In this document: in pieces, positions 25,779 through 34,481 of the stretch | How the letters are laid out: each line of letters opens with the position of its first letter | Numbering within the stretch: the stretch's first letter is position 1 | Source: Hymenobacter sp. CRA2 | GTDB taxonomy: Bacteria > Bacteroidota > Bacteroidia > Cytophagales > Hymenobacteraceae | Assembly (NCBI RefSeq): GCF_002007105.1 | Contig: NZ_MVBC01000011.1 | Location: 147,213-211,212 of the forward strand | Length of the DNA: 64,000 nucleotides | Direction: 5' to 3' | The notes under the pieces: model-generated | Database searches by the model: none | Told to the model about the DNA's origin: nothing | What the model saw: the letters and a program-made list of their open reading frames with translations, nothing else | Made by a program: the position numbers and the translations under genes

Positions 25779-25809
25779 CAAAACTAGAGTATCGTCGGCA
25801 TATGCACAA
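25779..25809 (-). promoter_or_regulatory. promoter of tRNA-Thr
   Basis: On the minus strand TTG (25809-25807) is followed after 20 bases by TAGTTTTG (25786-25779), matching the Bacteroidota consensus. It lies 14 bases before the tRNA 5' end. Confidence 0.65.
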
Positions 25810-26449
25810 CCCTGGATCGGATATTTCTGCGCTAAGGTACTTCACCTGGGCTTCACGAAAGTCAGATCAACTTGGGGAGTCGCTTGGCCATCAGGCAGGA
25901 AACATTCATACGACCAAACACTTACCGGCTCTATCTGGGCCGGATTGGCAAGGTGCCGACGGAGCCGTGCGCCGAGGTTGGAATAGTGTGCACGGCTGGT
26001 TACGCACCCAGCGCGGGGGTGTGCTGCTTTTGCACGTGGAGGATTGCGTCTTTGTGCCATTGACGCGTCTGCACACGTCGGCAGTGCGGCCCCGCGTGTT
26101 GCGTGTGGGGCCTTGCAGCGTCTTGCGGCACTGCTGGGTAGCCTGCGTCGAGAGAAGTTGGCGGGGCCCTCCTGTTCATGAACCCTTCACTGCGGCCAAA
26201 AGAAGTTTGGGGCCGTTCCATAACCTATGTCGCTCCCTTGCTTAAGAAAAAGCGGGCCCGGCATAGGCACGGTGCTTTGTTTGTGGGGCCTGTGGAGAAC
26301 TTCTATGCAGTAGCCGGCGCTGTTTGCCCTAGCCACTCTGCGCTTCAACGCAACCCTTCCTGCTCTCCCAGCGTGCAGATGAATACGCGCCCTATCTTCG
26401 TCGGAAGGTGCGCGGCTACCGCGGCGCTGCTTTTCTGCTTCCTTATTCT
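25810..26449. other. 640-bp region without a recognised gene
   Basis: Several frames are open by chance in this GC-rich stretch, but none gives a protein-like sequence with a plausible start. A GC-rich hairpin (GGCCCC...GGGGCC) lies near 26088-26113. The regulatory region of the following two-component operon must be at its right end. Confidence 0.5.
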
Positions 26450-27145
26450 ATGAACGTCCTGATCATCGAAGACGACAAAGCCCTGGCCCGCGAGTTGGGC
26501 TTGTACCTGCACAACGAGCGGTTTCACTGCGACTTCGCCCGCACCGGCCGCGAGGCCTCGGAGAAGCTATTCGTAAACGAATACGACTTCGTGCTGCTCG
26601 ATCTGGGCCTGCCCGATCAGGATGGGCTGCAGCTGCTGTCCGAAGCCCGGAAGGAGCGCAACCAGCAGGCCAGTATCATTATCCTGAGCGCCCGTGGCAC
26701 GGTGGATGACCGCATCAAAGGCCTGGACCTGGGCGCCGACGATTACCTGGCCAAGCCTTACTCGCTGCTGGAATTGGTGTCGCGCATGCAGGCCATTGTG
26801 CGGCGCAAGCACGGCGTGACGCAGGATGTGCTGCCCTTCGGGCCCTTCGTGCTGAATGTGAGCGACCGGACGCTGCGCCACCAAGACCACGAAGTGCCGC
26901 TGACCAAGAAGGAGTTTGACCTGCTGCACTACCTGCTGCTGCACCGCCACAAGGTGCTCACCCGCCTGCAGCTCAGCGAACATATCTGGGGCAGCATGAT
27001 CAGCGACAGCGACGACCGGGACTCCAACTTCATCGACGTGCACGTGAAGAACATCCGCAAAAAGCTGGCGACTTACGACCCCAGTGAGTGGATCGAGACC
27101 GTGCGGGGCGTGGGCTATCGGATGAAAACGGCGCAGGAAGCGTGA
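26450..27145 (+). CDS. OmpR-family response regulator
   Basis: The 231-residue protein has a receiver domain starting MNVLIIEDDKALARELG, the phosphorylated aspartate in YDFVLLDLGLPDQDG, the switch residue in IILSARGT and the lysine in DYLAKPYSLLEL. Residues about 130-227 are a winged-helix DNA-binding domain (VPLTKKEFDLLHYLLLHRHK, DVHVKNIRKKLATYD, ETVRGVGYRM). It overlaps the next gene by four bases (GTGA), so the two form a two-component pair. ATG 26450 fits the family start. Confidence 0.95.
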   Translation: MNVLIIEDDKALARELGLYLHNERFHCDFARTGREASEKLFVNEYDFVLLDLGLPDQDGLQLLSEARKERNQQASIIILSARGTVDDRIKGLDLGADDYLAKPYSLLELVSRMQAIVRRKHGVTQDVLPFGPFVLNVSDRTLRHQDHEVPLTKKEFDLLHYLLLHRHKVLTRLQLSEHIWGSMISDSDDRDSNFIDVHVKNIRKKLATYDPSEWIETVRGVGYRMKTAQEA

Positions 27146-28470
27146 GGCTGCAGCAAAAGCTGGTTCTGCTGACCACCCTGTCGAAGGGCTTGATGGCGGG
27201 CGTGCTGCTGCTGGCGCTGCCCTGGGCCATCGAGGTTTTTGCCCTGCGCCACACCGAAGCACGCCTGCGCAGCGAGCTGGTGAAGGTGCGCCAGCGCATC
27301 GAGCGCGTGGGCGTCAACTCCTTTTTGGCCGGGCAGAAAAACGACCAGCGGCTGCACTACGACCTGCTGGAAGACGAGTTTATCGACCTGCGACGCGGGC
27401 AACTGCTGACGGCCGCTCAGGGCGACACCATTGCCACGCTGCCGCGGCAGCAGCAGGGCGAGCTGGTGGATTTTCGGGTGCTGCGGGCCAGTTTCGTGCA
27501 CGACGGGCAGCCCTATACCCTGGAAATCGGCAAGAGTATGGAGTCAGTGGAGGACGTGTACGGGCTGCTGCGCGGCTTTGCGGCCTACGCGCTGGTGTTT
27601 GCGGTGCTCACCACCTTGCTTATCGAGCTGGGCGTCATCAATTACCTGCTGCGGCCGGTCGACCAGATTGTGATGCGCCTGCGGGCGGTGCAGGGCCCCA
27701 CGCCCCCGCCGCTGCCACCGCTGCACACCGGTACCTGGGACTTCCAGTACCTGGACAATTCCATTCAGCAGATGCTGCAGAAGATCCGGACGGTGTTTGA
27801 GCAGGAGCGCGAATTCATTGCCAACGTCTCGCACGAGTTGCTGACGCCCATCAGCATTCTGCAAAACCGCTTCGAGAACATGCTGCAGGCCGAAAACCTG
27901 CCCGAAGAAGCCGAAATGCAGCTGGTCACGTCGCAGAAGACCCTGCAGCGCCTCACGGCCACGCTGCGTACGCTGCTGCTGATTTCGCGCATCGAAAACG
28001 CGCAGTTTGCCCGTCCCGACCGGGTCGACATCAAGGAGCTGCTGGCCGAAATCGTGGAAGAGCTGGACTACCGCCTCCAGGATCAGCACATCGCACTGCA
28101 GCAGCAGTTGACTGACGACCCGGTAATGGCCCCGGCCAACCGCACGCTGCTGTTCACCTTGTTCTACAACCTGCTCAGCAACGCCATCAAGTATAACCTG
28201 CCCGAAGACGGCCGCATTGCCATTACCGGCGCCGCGCAGGCCGATGGCTCGTACGTGCTGGTGGTGCACAATACCGGCAAGCCCATTCCGAAGGAGCAAC
28301 TCCCCTACCTGTTCGAGCGGTTTCGCCGCTTCGACGACGGCCGCGTGGAAGGCTTCGGGCTGGGGCTGTCGGTGGTGCGCTCGGTGGCGCAGTTCCACTT
28401 CATCCGCATCTCGGCCGCGTCGGACGAGCAGGGCACCTCGTTTACGCTGCACCTGCCGCGGCCGCGCTAA
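27142..28470 (+). CDS. sensor histidine kinase, partner of the OmpR-type regulator
   Basis: The protein starts at GTG 27142, overlapping the regulator stop by GTGA, and has 442 residues. The first membrane helix is GLMAGVLLLALPWAIEVFAL, followed by a periplasmic sensor segment of about 100 residues. The second helix (YALVFAVLTTLLIELGVI) leads into the kinase core, with the phospho-histidine in EFIANVSHELLTPIS and an ATPase with LLSNAIKYN and GFGLGLSVVRSVA. No HAMP motif is evident. The signal sensed is unknown. Confidence 0.92.
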   Translation: MRLQQKLVLLTTLSKGLMAGVLLLALPWAIEVFALRHTEARLRSELVKVRQRIERVGVNSFLAGQKNDQRLHYDLLEDEFIDLRRGQLLTAAQGDTIATLPRQQQGELVDFRVLRASFVHDGQPYTLEIGKSMESVEDVYGLLRGFAAYALVFAVLTTLLIELGVINYLLRPVDQIVMRLRAVQGPTPPPLPPLHTGTWDFQYLDNSIQQMLQKIRTVFEQEREFIANVSHELLTPISILQNRFENMLQAENLPEEAEMQLVTSQKTLQRLTATLRTLLLISRIENAQFARPDRVDIKELLAEIVEELDYRLQDQHIALQQQLTDDPVMAPANRTLLFTLFYNLLSNAIKYNLPEDGRIAITGAAQADGSYVLVVHNTGKPIPKEQLPYLFERFRRFDDGRVEGFGLGLSVVRSVAQFHFIRISAASDEQGTSFTLHLPRPR

Positions 28471-28498
28471 CTTCGCCCGCTCGCTTTAGGAGCTGCTT

Positions 28499-29374
28499 AT
28501 GTCGTCTTCCCGCTTTCAAGTACCGCCGCTGCCGGCCGTGCTGCTGTCCATCGTCAGCGTGCAAGGCGGGGCGGCCATTGCCAAGGGGCTGTTTCCGCTG
28601 CTGGGCGCGGCGGGCACGGCCAGCATGCGCATTGGGCTGTCGGCGGTGATACTGCTGCTGGTGGTGCGGCCGCGGCTCGGGCAGCTGAGCACTGCCCAAT
28701 GGCGGGCGGTGGTGCCGTATGGCTTGGCCCTGGGCATCATGAACTTTGTGTTTTACCTCGCGCTGAACCGCATTCCGCTGGGGCTGGCCGTCACGCTGGA
28801 GTTTGTCGGGCCTCTGGGGTTGGCGCTGGCCGGCTCGCGCCGCTGGTCCGATGCGGTATGGGCCCTGCTGGCCGGCGCGGGTATTGCACTGATTACGCCC
28901 TGGCAAGGTCAGGGTCTGGACCCGCTCGGAATGGCCTTTGCGTTGGCGGCCGGGGCTTGCTGGGCGGTGTACATCGTGCTGGGCCGGCGCACGGCGCTGG
29001 TACTGCCGGGCCAGCAGGCGGTGGCCGTCGGAATGCTGTTTGCCGCCCTACCGGTGGTACCGTTTGGGCTGGCCGGCGGGCAGTTGCTGAGCCTGACGCC
29101 CTTTCTGTTCCTGCTGGGGGCACTGCTGGCGCTATTTTCCAGCGTGCTGCCGTTTTCACTGGAAATGCAGGCGCTTCGTACCATGCCTACCCGCACCTTC
29201 AGCATTTTGATGAGCCTGGAACCTGTCGCGGCGGCGTTGTCGGGCTGGGCCTTGCTGCACGAGCGGCTCACCGGCGGGCAATGGCTGGCGGTGGTGCTGA
29301 TTGTGGTGGCTAGTACGGGGGCTACTTTGACGGCCAAACGAGAGGTGGTGAAAGACGAGATTGAGGCCGTTTAG
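28499..29374 (+). CDS. EamA/RhtA-type DMT-family exporter
   Basis: The 291-residue protein has about ten membrane helices in two EamA repeats. Typical parts are VSVQGGAAIAKGLFPLLGAAG, LGLAVTLEFVGPLGLAL and the second-repeat stretch LPFSLEMQALRTMPTRTFSILMSLEPVAAALSG. The last resembles RhtA-like exporters of homoserine/threonine and related metabolites. It starts 28 bases after the kinase gene and may be co-transcribed with it. The substrate is not known. Confidence 0.88.
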   Translation: MSSSRFQVPPLPAVLLSIVSVQGGAAIAKGLFPLLGAAGTASMRIGLSAVILLLVVRPRLGQLSTAQWRAVVPYGLALGIMNFVFYLALNRIPLGLAVTLEFVGPLGLALAGSRRWSDAVWALLAGAGIALITPWQGQGLDPLGMAFALAAGACWAVYIVLGRRTALVLPGQQAVAVGMLFAALPVVPFGLAGGQLLSLTPFLFLLGALLALFSSVLPFSLEMQALRTMPTRTFSILMSLEPVAAALSGWALLHERLTGGQWLAVVLIVVASTGATLTAKREVVKDEIEAV

Positions 29375-29385
29375 AAAGCTGGAAT

Positions 29386-29510
29386 AAAGTAAACTTCCGT
29401 TATCCTGAGCAAGGCGAAGGACCTTACCCCGCTTGAACGATAACCGTTTTAACGACTCGTTCAGAGGTGATAAGATCCTTCGCCTTGCTCAGGATGACGG
29501 TTACTTTCGG
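29386..29510. repeat. dispersed-type palindrome (ATCCTGAGCAAGGCGAAGG family)
   Basis: ATCCTGAGCAAGGCGAAGG (from 29402) recurs inverted as CCTTCGCCTTGCTCAGGAT (to about 29496), with similar flanks (TTATC and GATAA) around a 45-base loop. It sits between convergent genes and may also terminate both. I recall such CCTGAGC...GCGAAGGA palindromes as frequent intergenic repeats in Hymenobacter and unrelated high-GC genomes. Confidence 0.75.
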
Positions 29511-29550
29511 AAAGACGGAGCTTCTGGCAATGCTCCGGCCCATATGGTTA

Positions 29551-31341
29551 TTACACCATTGGCAGGGTGAAATGGAAGGTGCTGCCGGTGCCGGGGTAGC
29601 TCTCGACCCAGAGGCGGCCGCCCTGGGCGGAGAGAAACTCGCGGCTGATGCTCAGGCCCAGACCGGTGCTACCGCGGCGCACCTGCCCTTCGGGGCTTTG
29701 GTGGAAGCGCTGGAAGATTCGCTCGTGGTGCTCGGGCGCGATGCCGGGGCCCTGATCCTGCACGCTGAGCTGCACGCGGGCGTCGGGGGTGAGCTGGGCG
29801 CGGATGTGAAGCGGGGCCTCGTTGGGCGAGTAGCGGATGGCGTTGCTAAGCAGGTTGATCAGCACCCAGGTCGTTTTTTCCTCGTCGGCGCGCACAGGGG
29901 GCAGGTTGGCAGGCAATTCCACCTGCAACTGCAGGCGCTTGTCGTCTAGTTGGGGGCGCACGGTGTCGACGGCGCGCTGCACCACGGCCGAAAGGCTGGT
30001 GGGGCGCAGGCTGAGCTGGATACCGGCACCGGCGTCGAGGCGGGCCACGGTGAGCAGCTCGCCCACCATGCGTTGGAGGCGCTGGGTTTCCTGGCCGATG
30101 CCCTGCGCGAGGCGCTGCCGTTCCTCGGCGTCGGTGCGCTCGTGCTGGAGCAGTTTCAGGCTTAAGCCGATGCTGGCCAGCGGGGTTTTCAACTCGTGCG
30201 AGACGGTGGCCAGGAAGTTGGACTTGAGCTGATCGAGCTTCTTGAACTCCGACACGTTGCGCAGGGCCAGCAGCTGCCCGGCCGGGCGCACGTGCTGCCC
30301 GCTTTCGTCGAAGGTGCGCAGATCGTGCACGCTGAGGCGGTAGTAAGTGTCGTAGCCGCTGATGCGCACGGTGATGAGCGGGGCGGCTTCGGGTTCGCCC
30401 TCGGCCGGGGCTACGTCGGCGTCGTCAGCCCCGACGGCCACGGGCTTGAGCAGCTGGGCCAGCAGCTCGTGGTGGCGGGCCAGCTCGGCGGCGGGGCGGC
30501 CTACCAACTCGGTATCGGCCCGGTTCAGGAGGCGGCAGACGGCAGGGTTGGCCAGCAGAATAACGCCGTGCTCATCGAGCAAGAGCAGGCCCTCGTCGAG
30601 GCTGGTTACCACGCCTTCGAGGCGGGTGCGCTCGGTGATGATTTCGGTGAGGGCCGTGCGGCGGAACTTCTGCAGCTCCAGCATCAGGCGGTTGAAGGCG
30701 CGGCCGGCGCGGCCCAGCTCGCTATACTCCCCGACCGGGATGGTCGACTCGAAGTTGTTTTTGGTGGCGTGCTCCAGGGCCCGCGTCAGCTCCTCGATGG
30801 GCACGGCGGCGGCTTCGGCCACCCCGATGATGAGGCCCAGGGTGATGACCACGGCCAGCGCGGCCAGGGCCAGCATGAGGCGAAACGACTCGGCGGCGTG
30901 GCGGTCGGCCACCTGGCTTTTGCGTTCCAGCGCGTCCACGTTCAGATCGACCAGGCGGTGGGCGAGGCCGCGCAGGTAGCTGCGGTAGGGCGCCAGTGCG
31001 GCGGGGTCCAGGCCGCTTTCTACCCGCTGTTGGTACACGTCGGTGGCCTCGGCGAGGCTGTCGATGACGGCTTGCTCGCCGGGCTCGGTGACGTTGTTGG
31101 CGGCGCGCTGCAGGGACTGGCGCAGCAAGGGCAGCCCGCCGGGCGCGGCCGGGGCGGTTTCGAGCTGGTCGATGGCGCTGAGCAGCACCTGGCCCACCTC
31201 CACGGAGTAGACGTTGGTTTGGCGGATGCGGCGGGTGGTGTTGTCGAGGCGCAGCAGGGCCGTGGTGGCGTAGCCGCCCAGCAGCAGCAGCAAGGCCAGC
31301 ACCACCGCAAAACCCAGGCTTATTTTCGTGCGGATGTTCAT
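29551..31341 (-). CDS. membrane sensor histidine kinase with HAMP and PAS domains
   Basis: The 596-residue protein has a first membrane helix (FAVVLALLLLLGGYATTALL), a helical periplasmic domain of about 130 residues and a second helix near residue 170 (LALAALAVVITLGLIIGV). A HAMP linker follows (PIEELTRALEHATKNNFES). A PAS domain lies at about 250-370 (LDEHGVILLANPAVCRLLNR), then the H-box in FLATVSHELKTPLAS. The ATPase domain has LLSNAIRYSPNEAP, DQGPGIAPEHHERIFQRF and GSTGLGLSISREF. TACCTTGC at 31373-31380 on the minus strand is its likely -7 element. A sigma-54 regulator on the same strand at 39 kb is a possible partner. Confidence 0.9.
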   Translation of the reverse strand: MNIRTKISLGFAVVLALLLLLGGYATTALLRLDNTTRRIRQTNVYSVEVGQVLLSAIDQLETAPAAPGGLPLLRQSLQRAANNVTEPGEQAVIDSLAEATDVYQQRVESGLDPAALAPYRSYLRGLAHRLVDLNVDALERKSQVADRHAAESFRLMLALAALAVVITLGLIIGVAEAAAVPIEELTRALEHATKNNFESTIPVGEYSELGRAGRAFNRLMLELQKFRRTALTEIITERTRLEGVVTSLDEGLLLLDEHGVILLANPAVCRLLNRADTELVGRPAAELARHHELLAQLLKPVAVGADDADVAPAEGEPEAAPLITVRISGYDTYYRLSVHDLRTFDESGQHVRPAGQLLALRNVSEFKKLDQLKSNFLATVSHELKTPLASIGLSLKLLQHERTDAEERQRLAQGIGQETQRLQRMVGELLTVARLDAGAGIQLSLRPTSLSAVVQRAVDTVRPQLDDKRLQLQVELPANLPPVRADEEKTTWVLINLLSNAIRYSPNEAPLHIRAQLTPDARVQLSVQDQGPGIAPEHHERIFQRFHQSPEGQVRRGSTGLGLSISREFLSAQGGRLWVESYPGTGSTFHFTLPMV

Positions 31342-31475
31342 GGGAAAGCCGCCGGGGCGGGAGAATCAAGGAGCAAGGTACAACCGCTGTAACCTCACTT
31401 GCTTATGGGTTTATATTGCGTGGCATGAGCTATTAACTTGCCTTCGTCTTTTTAACTGGATGATGTACTATCGAT

Positions 31476-32162
31476 ATGATTAAGAGCAAATCCCCCTTTG
31501 TCATTGCTGCTATGTCTTTACTGATGGCTTGCTGTCAGCAACAAAGCCAAGAGGTGGATGCACGTAGCGGCAGATCTTCTATTACCCAAGAGCACGCAAC
31601 TAGCAAGCCTGAGGCGGCGAATTCAGCCTCAAAACGCACCTGCAACTTTGCTAATCCAGATACTTCGCTTATCGGAATAAGGCTTAGGGATGCAGCCAGC
31701 GCTGCTCGTGTGCTTGGTACCAGTATTGCACCCAGTGCTAACGTTGGCCTGGGCCTGGGCTCGGACTCAAACGGTGAATATCATTACTACTCCAAGCTTG
31801 ATGCGGAAACGTTGACGCTGACGCAGCATCCCGGGGACGCCCGCTATCAAATATCCATTGTCAACGTCAAGTATTCCGACAAAGCGTGGTATGGCTATCC
31901 GCAACTGGCCGTCAATTCCTTCACAACCGAGAAAGGTATCAGACTTGGCATGAGCGAAGCTGAGCTAGTAAAGCGTTTGGGTAATTGTTTTACGCGCTTC
32001 AGTAACGCCTCGGGATACACCAGACTACATTACAAAATTGAAGCGCCAAGTGATAGTAAGACCAAGCTCCTGAGCCGCGCAAACATGCCCGTTTATTACG
32101 CAACCTATAAGCTATGTAACGACAAGCTTATGGAAATGGAATTCGGTTTTGAATATCCATAG
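31476..32162 (+). CDS. hypothetical lipoprotein
   Basis: The 228-residue protein starts MIKSKSPFVIAAMSLLMACC, with a lipobox-like LLMAC, so it should be lipid-anchored. After a polar stretch it has a folded domain (TSLIGIRLRDAASAARVLGT) and a second similar motif EKGIRLGMSEAELVKRLGNC, which resembles the GI-LGMSxxEVxxLLG pattern of SmpA/BamE-like and related small folds. Base composition is clearly lower in GC than in neighbours, hinting at later acquisition. It ends 6 bases from the convergent ABC ATPase gene. Confidence 0.7.
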   Translation: MIKSKSPFVIAAMSLLMACCQQQSQEVDARSGRSSITQEHATSKPEAANSASKRTCNFANPDTSLIGIRLRDAASAARVLGTSIAPSANVGLGLGSDSNGEYHYYSKLDAETLTLTQHPGDARYQISIVNVKYSDKAWYGYPQLAVNSFTTEKGIRLGMSEAELVKRLGNCFTRFSNASGYTRLHYKIEAPSDSKTKLLSRANMPVYYATYKLCNDKLMEMEFGFEYP

Positions 32163-32168
32163 CGCGGG

Positions 32169-32993
32169 TTATGACCGCCGAATTTCCTCCTTCAAATGCT
32201 CCACAAAGCGGGCGAATTCCGGCTCGGCTTCCACGTTGGGGTGCCAGGCCAGGCCCATGGCGGCTAAGTCATATTGGTGCTGCTTGGAGATGGTGGCGCC
32301 GGGGATGAGCTGGCCGGCGGCGTCGCGCTCGTAGCCCATGAGCCAAAGCGTATCCGACAGGGCGGTGGTGGTGGCCAAGTCGTGGGAGACGATGACGACG
32401 GTGTTCAGCTCGTGCATGGTGGTGACTTCCACGATGATTTTCTTCAGCTCGTCGATCATGGCCACGTCGAGGCCGGAGAAGGGCTCGTCGAGCAGGATGA
32501 GGTGGTCGGAGCACAGGAGCTGCTGGGCAATGGCGGCGCGCTGGCGCTGGCCGCCGGAGAGCTGGGCGGGAAATTTCTTGCGGTGCTGCGCGAGGCGGAA
32601 ACGCTCCAGGAAGGTTTCGACTTCGCGCTTAGCGGCTTCGGGCTCGTGCTTGCGCTGGGCGGCTAGTAATAGGTTGTCGGCCAGGGAGCGGTGGTTGAAC
32701 AAGGGGTAGCGCTGCTGCACCAGGCCCACGTCGCCGGGGCGCACGGGGTGCTGCTCCTCTCCTACCTGCACGGCGCCGGTGCTCGGCTGCACCAGCCCGG
32801 CGATGATGCGGCAGAGCACGGATTTGCCGATGCCGGAGCGGCCGTAGAAGCCCACAACCTGGCCCTGGCTCATGCCGGGGCGCACCACGTTGAGTACCTG
32901 GGCGCTGATGTCGCGCAGCACCAGCTCGCCGTTGTAGGCCATGGAAATGTTATCGAGGGTGAGCACGGGCTCGTGGTGGCTGTAGGGGGACAT
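32169..32993 (-). CDS. ABC transporter ATP-binding protein (operon with the SBP-OmpA fusion)
   Basis: The 274-residue protein starts MSPYSHHEPVLTLDNISMAY. It has the Walker A motif GRSGIGKSVL, the signature LSGGQRQRAAIAQQ, Walker B HLILLDEPFSGLD and the switch histidine in VIVSHDLAT. The frame is open far upstream (to 33932), but that part is a tandem repeat and a shadow of the permease gene, so ATG 32991-32993 is used. It is the last gene of the cluster beginning at 38329 and would power the SsuC-type permease upstream. Confidence 0.92.
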   Translation of the reverse strand: MSPYSHHEPVLTLDNISMAYNGELVLRDISAQVLNVVRPGMSQGQVVGFYGRSGIGKSVLCRIIAGLVQPSTGAVQVGEEQHPVRPGDVGLVQQRYPLFNHRSLADNLLLAAQRKHEPEAAKREVETFLERFRLAQHRKKFPAQLSGGQRQRAAIAQQLLCSDHLILLDEPFSGLDVAMIDELKKIIVEVTTMHELNTVVIVSHDLATTTALSDTLWLMGYERDAAGQLIPGATISKQHQYDLAAMGLAWHPNVEAEPEFARFVEHLKEEIRRS

Positions 32994-33059
32994 GGTGAGG
33001 TGGTGAGTTAGAGAGTTGGGCAGCCAGCTTTTGAGGCACTTGTTGGTTTCGGGCTCGCG

Positions 33060-33295
33060 GCGCCTGTGGCTGGGCTTTGGACGGTTGGGGCGAAGCTCTG
33101 GGCTGCCGTGACCAGGCTTTGAAGGACTGCGTCCGGGCTTTGGGTGGTTGGAGCTAGGCTTTGGACGACTGGGTCCGGGCTTTGAAGGACCGGCGCTGTC
33201 TTTGGGCCGGTGTGACCAGGGTTTGGACGCCTGAGGTCGGGCTTTGGCGAGTCGGGACTTGGCTTTGGATGATTGGGGCTGTGCTTTGGCATTTC
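33060..33295. repeat. degenerate 21-bp tandem repeat, 11 copies
   Basis: The motif CTTTGG recurs at 33075, 33096 (as CTCTGG), 33117, 33138, 33159, 33180, 33200, 33221, 33242, 33263 and 33284. The steps are 21 bases except for one of 20. On the minus strand the unit is close to CCAAAGCCC followed by a variable 12 bases. One frame could encode Pro/Lys/Ser-rich heptads (PKPSSNH, PKPGRSP, SKPGHGS), but the 20-base step breaks the frame and no start codon is available. It fills the gap between the permease and the ATPase gene. Confidence 0.85.
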
Positions 33296-33337
33296 GGCGC
33301 AAAAACCGCGGCGCCGGGTGCTTGCTGTGCAGGCAGC

Positions 33338-34117
33338 TTATCCTTGGGCGGTGGTCAGGGCGGAGTATGGGAAGAACACGCGGCGCAGCAGGGCGAAGGC
33401 GTAGTCTTGCAGGGCGCCGGTGGCGAGGATGACCAGTTGGATGGCCAGCACGCCGTCGAGGTGCAGGTAGCGGTTTTGCTTGTAGAGCAGCAGGCCGATG
33501 CCGCCTTCCGACTGGTAGAGCGTTTCCACCAGGGTAATCATCGTCCAGATGATGGCAAAGTTCTGGCGGACTACTTCCAGCATCAGGTCCAGCTTGCCGA
33601 GCACCACGACTTCCAGGAAGCTGCGCCACTCGCCCAGGCCCAGGGTGCGGGCGTGGTCCATTTCCTCCTGGGTGGTCATCAGGATGACGCTGGTCATGCC
33701 GGTGACGAGGTACACGGTGGTGGCGAAGACGAGCACCGAGAGCTTGACCTCGTGGCCGGAGCTGAGCATCAGGGCCATGAAAAAGGTAAGGCCGGTGAGC
33801 GTGAGGTAGCGCATTTTGGTGGCCGCGTAGGCCAGCGGGCGGAAGAAGGGCAGCGCCGTCAGGTAGGATATCAGCAGCGCCAGCACCGTGCCGATGGCCA
33901 GGGCTTGCAGGGCAGTGGTCATGCTGGCCCACAGCTCCTGGATGAGGCCCTGGGTGGTAATCAGGTCGCGCAGGGCCACGAGCACCTGGCCCAGGCTGGG
34001 GAACATCTGCACCGGGTAAAAGGCCCAGAGCAGCACCAGCACCAGCACTTGCAGGGCCACCATGGTGGTGAAGACCGTGCGGCGGGGACTGGCATTGGGG
34101 GAAAAAAGCTCTTTCAT
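33338..34117 (-). CDS. ABC transporter permease, SsuC/TauC type
   Basis: The 259-residue protein has six membrane helices, starting VFTTMVALQVLVLVLLWAFYP, and FPSLGQVLVALRDLI like SsuC/TauC permeases. The ATPase-contact loop (EAA motif) is MDHARTLGLGEWRSFLEVVV. The protein would form the channel for the substrate-binding protein fused to OmpA encoded just upstream. Nitrate, sulfonate and taurine transporters share this type, so the substrate is open. Confidence 0.9.
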   Translation of the reverse strand: MKELFSPNASPRRTVFTTMVALQVLVLVLLWAFYPVQMFPSLGQVLVALRDLITTQGLIQELWASMTTALQALAIGTVLALLISYLTALPFFRPLAYAATKMRYLTLTGLTFFMALMLSSGHEVKLSVLVFATTVYLVTGMTSVILMTTQEEMDHARTLGLGEWRSFLEVVVLGKLDLMLEVVRQNFAIIWTMITLVETLYQSEGGIGLLLYKQNRYLHLDGVLAIQLVILATGALQDYAFALLRRVFFPYSALTTAQG

Positions 34118-34170
34118 GGGGACCGGCCTGCGGGAGGCGGTTGAAGTTGAAAAGACCGGGAAGATTAGGC

Positions 34171-34283
34171 CGTCATGTTGAGCGCAGCCGAGACATCTCG
34201 CTGGATCGTAATTCTCTCGTCAGACGAGGAATTCAGTATCTGCCATCAGCACGCGAGATGTCTCGGCTGCGCTCGACATGACG
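34171..34283. repeat. dispersed-type palindrome (GTCATGTTGAGCGCAGCCGAG family)
   Basis: GTCATGTTGAGCGCAGCC, continuing to GAGACATCTCGC, at 34172-34201 recurs inverted at 34253-34282 as GCGAGATGTCTCGGCTGC and GCTCGACATGAC, with two mismatches. The centre holds a smaller hairpin around 34211-34233. It lies between the permease and the SBP-OmpA gene. Confidence 0.8.
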
Positions 34284-34318
34284 TTCTGTAGTGTAGTAGT
34301 TGTTTTGTATAGGTCGTT

Positions 34319-34459
34319 CTATTGTAGCAGGCGCTGGGCCAAGCGGCCGAACAGGTAGCCGGCCTGGGCCGCGGCTCGCAGGCGCCCCGTTACCGGCGGG
34401 ACGCCTGCTGGCACGGGCGGATGGTGCACTAGCAGATAGAGGGTAAGAACAAGGCACAT
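34319..34459 (-). CDS. possible 46-aa small protein
   Basis: The ORF begins 22 bases after the SBP-OmpA stop, in the same direction. It encodes MCLVLTLYLLVHHPPVPAG, then VTGRLRAAAQAGYLFGRLAQ, an orderly sequence with a short hydrophobic start and an amphipathic helix. It is shorter than most recognised families and no homologue is known to me. Position within the cluster is the main support. Confidence 0.35.
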   Translation of the reverse strand: MCLVLTLYLLVHHPPVPAGVPPVTGRLRAAAQAGYLFGRLAQRLLQ

Positions 34460-34481
34460 CGGATCAGGCCCGCAAGGCCGG

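Noticed and set aside
25802..26245. 147-codon plus-strand ORF upstream of the two-component genes
   Set aside because: The translation has no family-like pattern, biased Trp/His/Arg content and no homologous feel; it is probably a chance frame.
33060..33295. CRISPR array
   Set aside because: Units are 21 bp with no separate spacer of similar length, the repeats are degenerate, and no cas gene is present.
32169..33932. 587-codon frame that would fuse a long N-terminal extension to the ABC ATPase
   Set aside because: The extension is the shadow of the permease gene plus the tandem repeat; no start codon is available in the repeat part, and the ATPase has a good ATG at 32991-32993.
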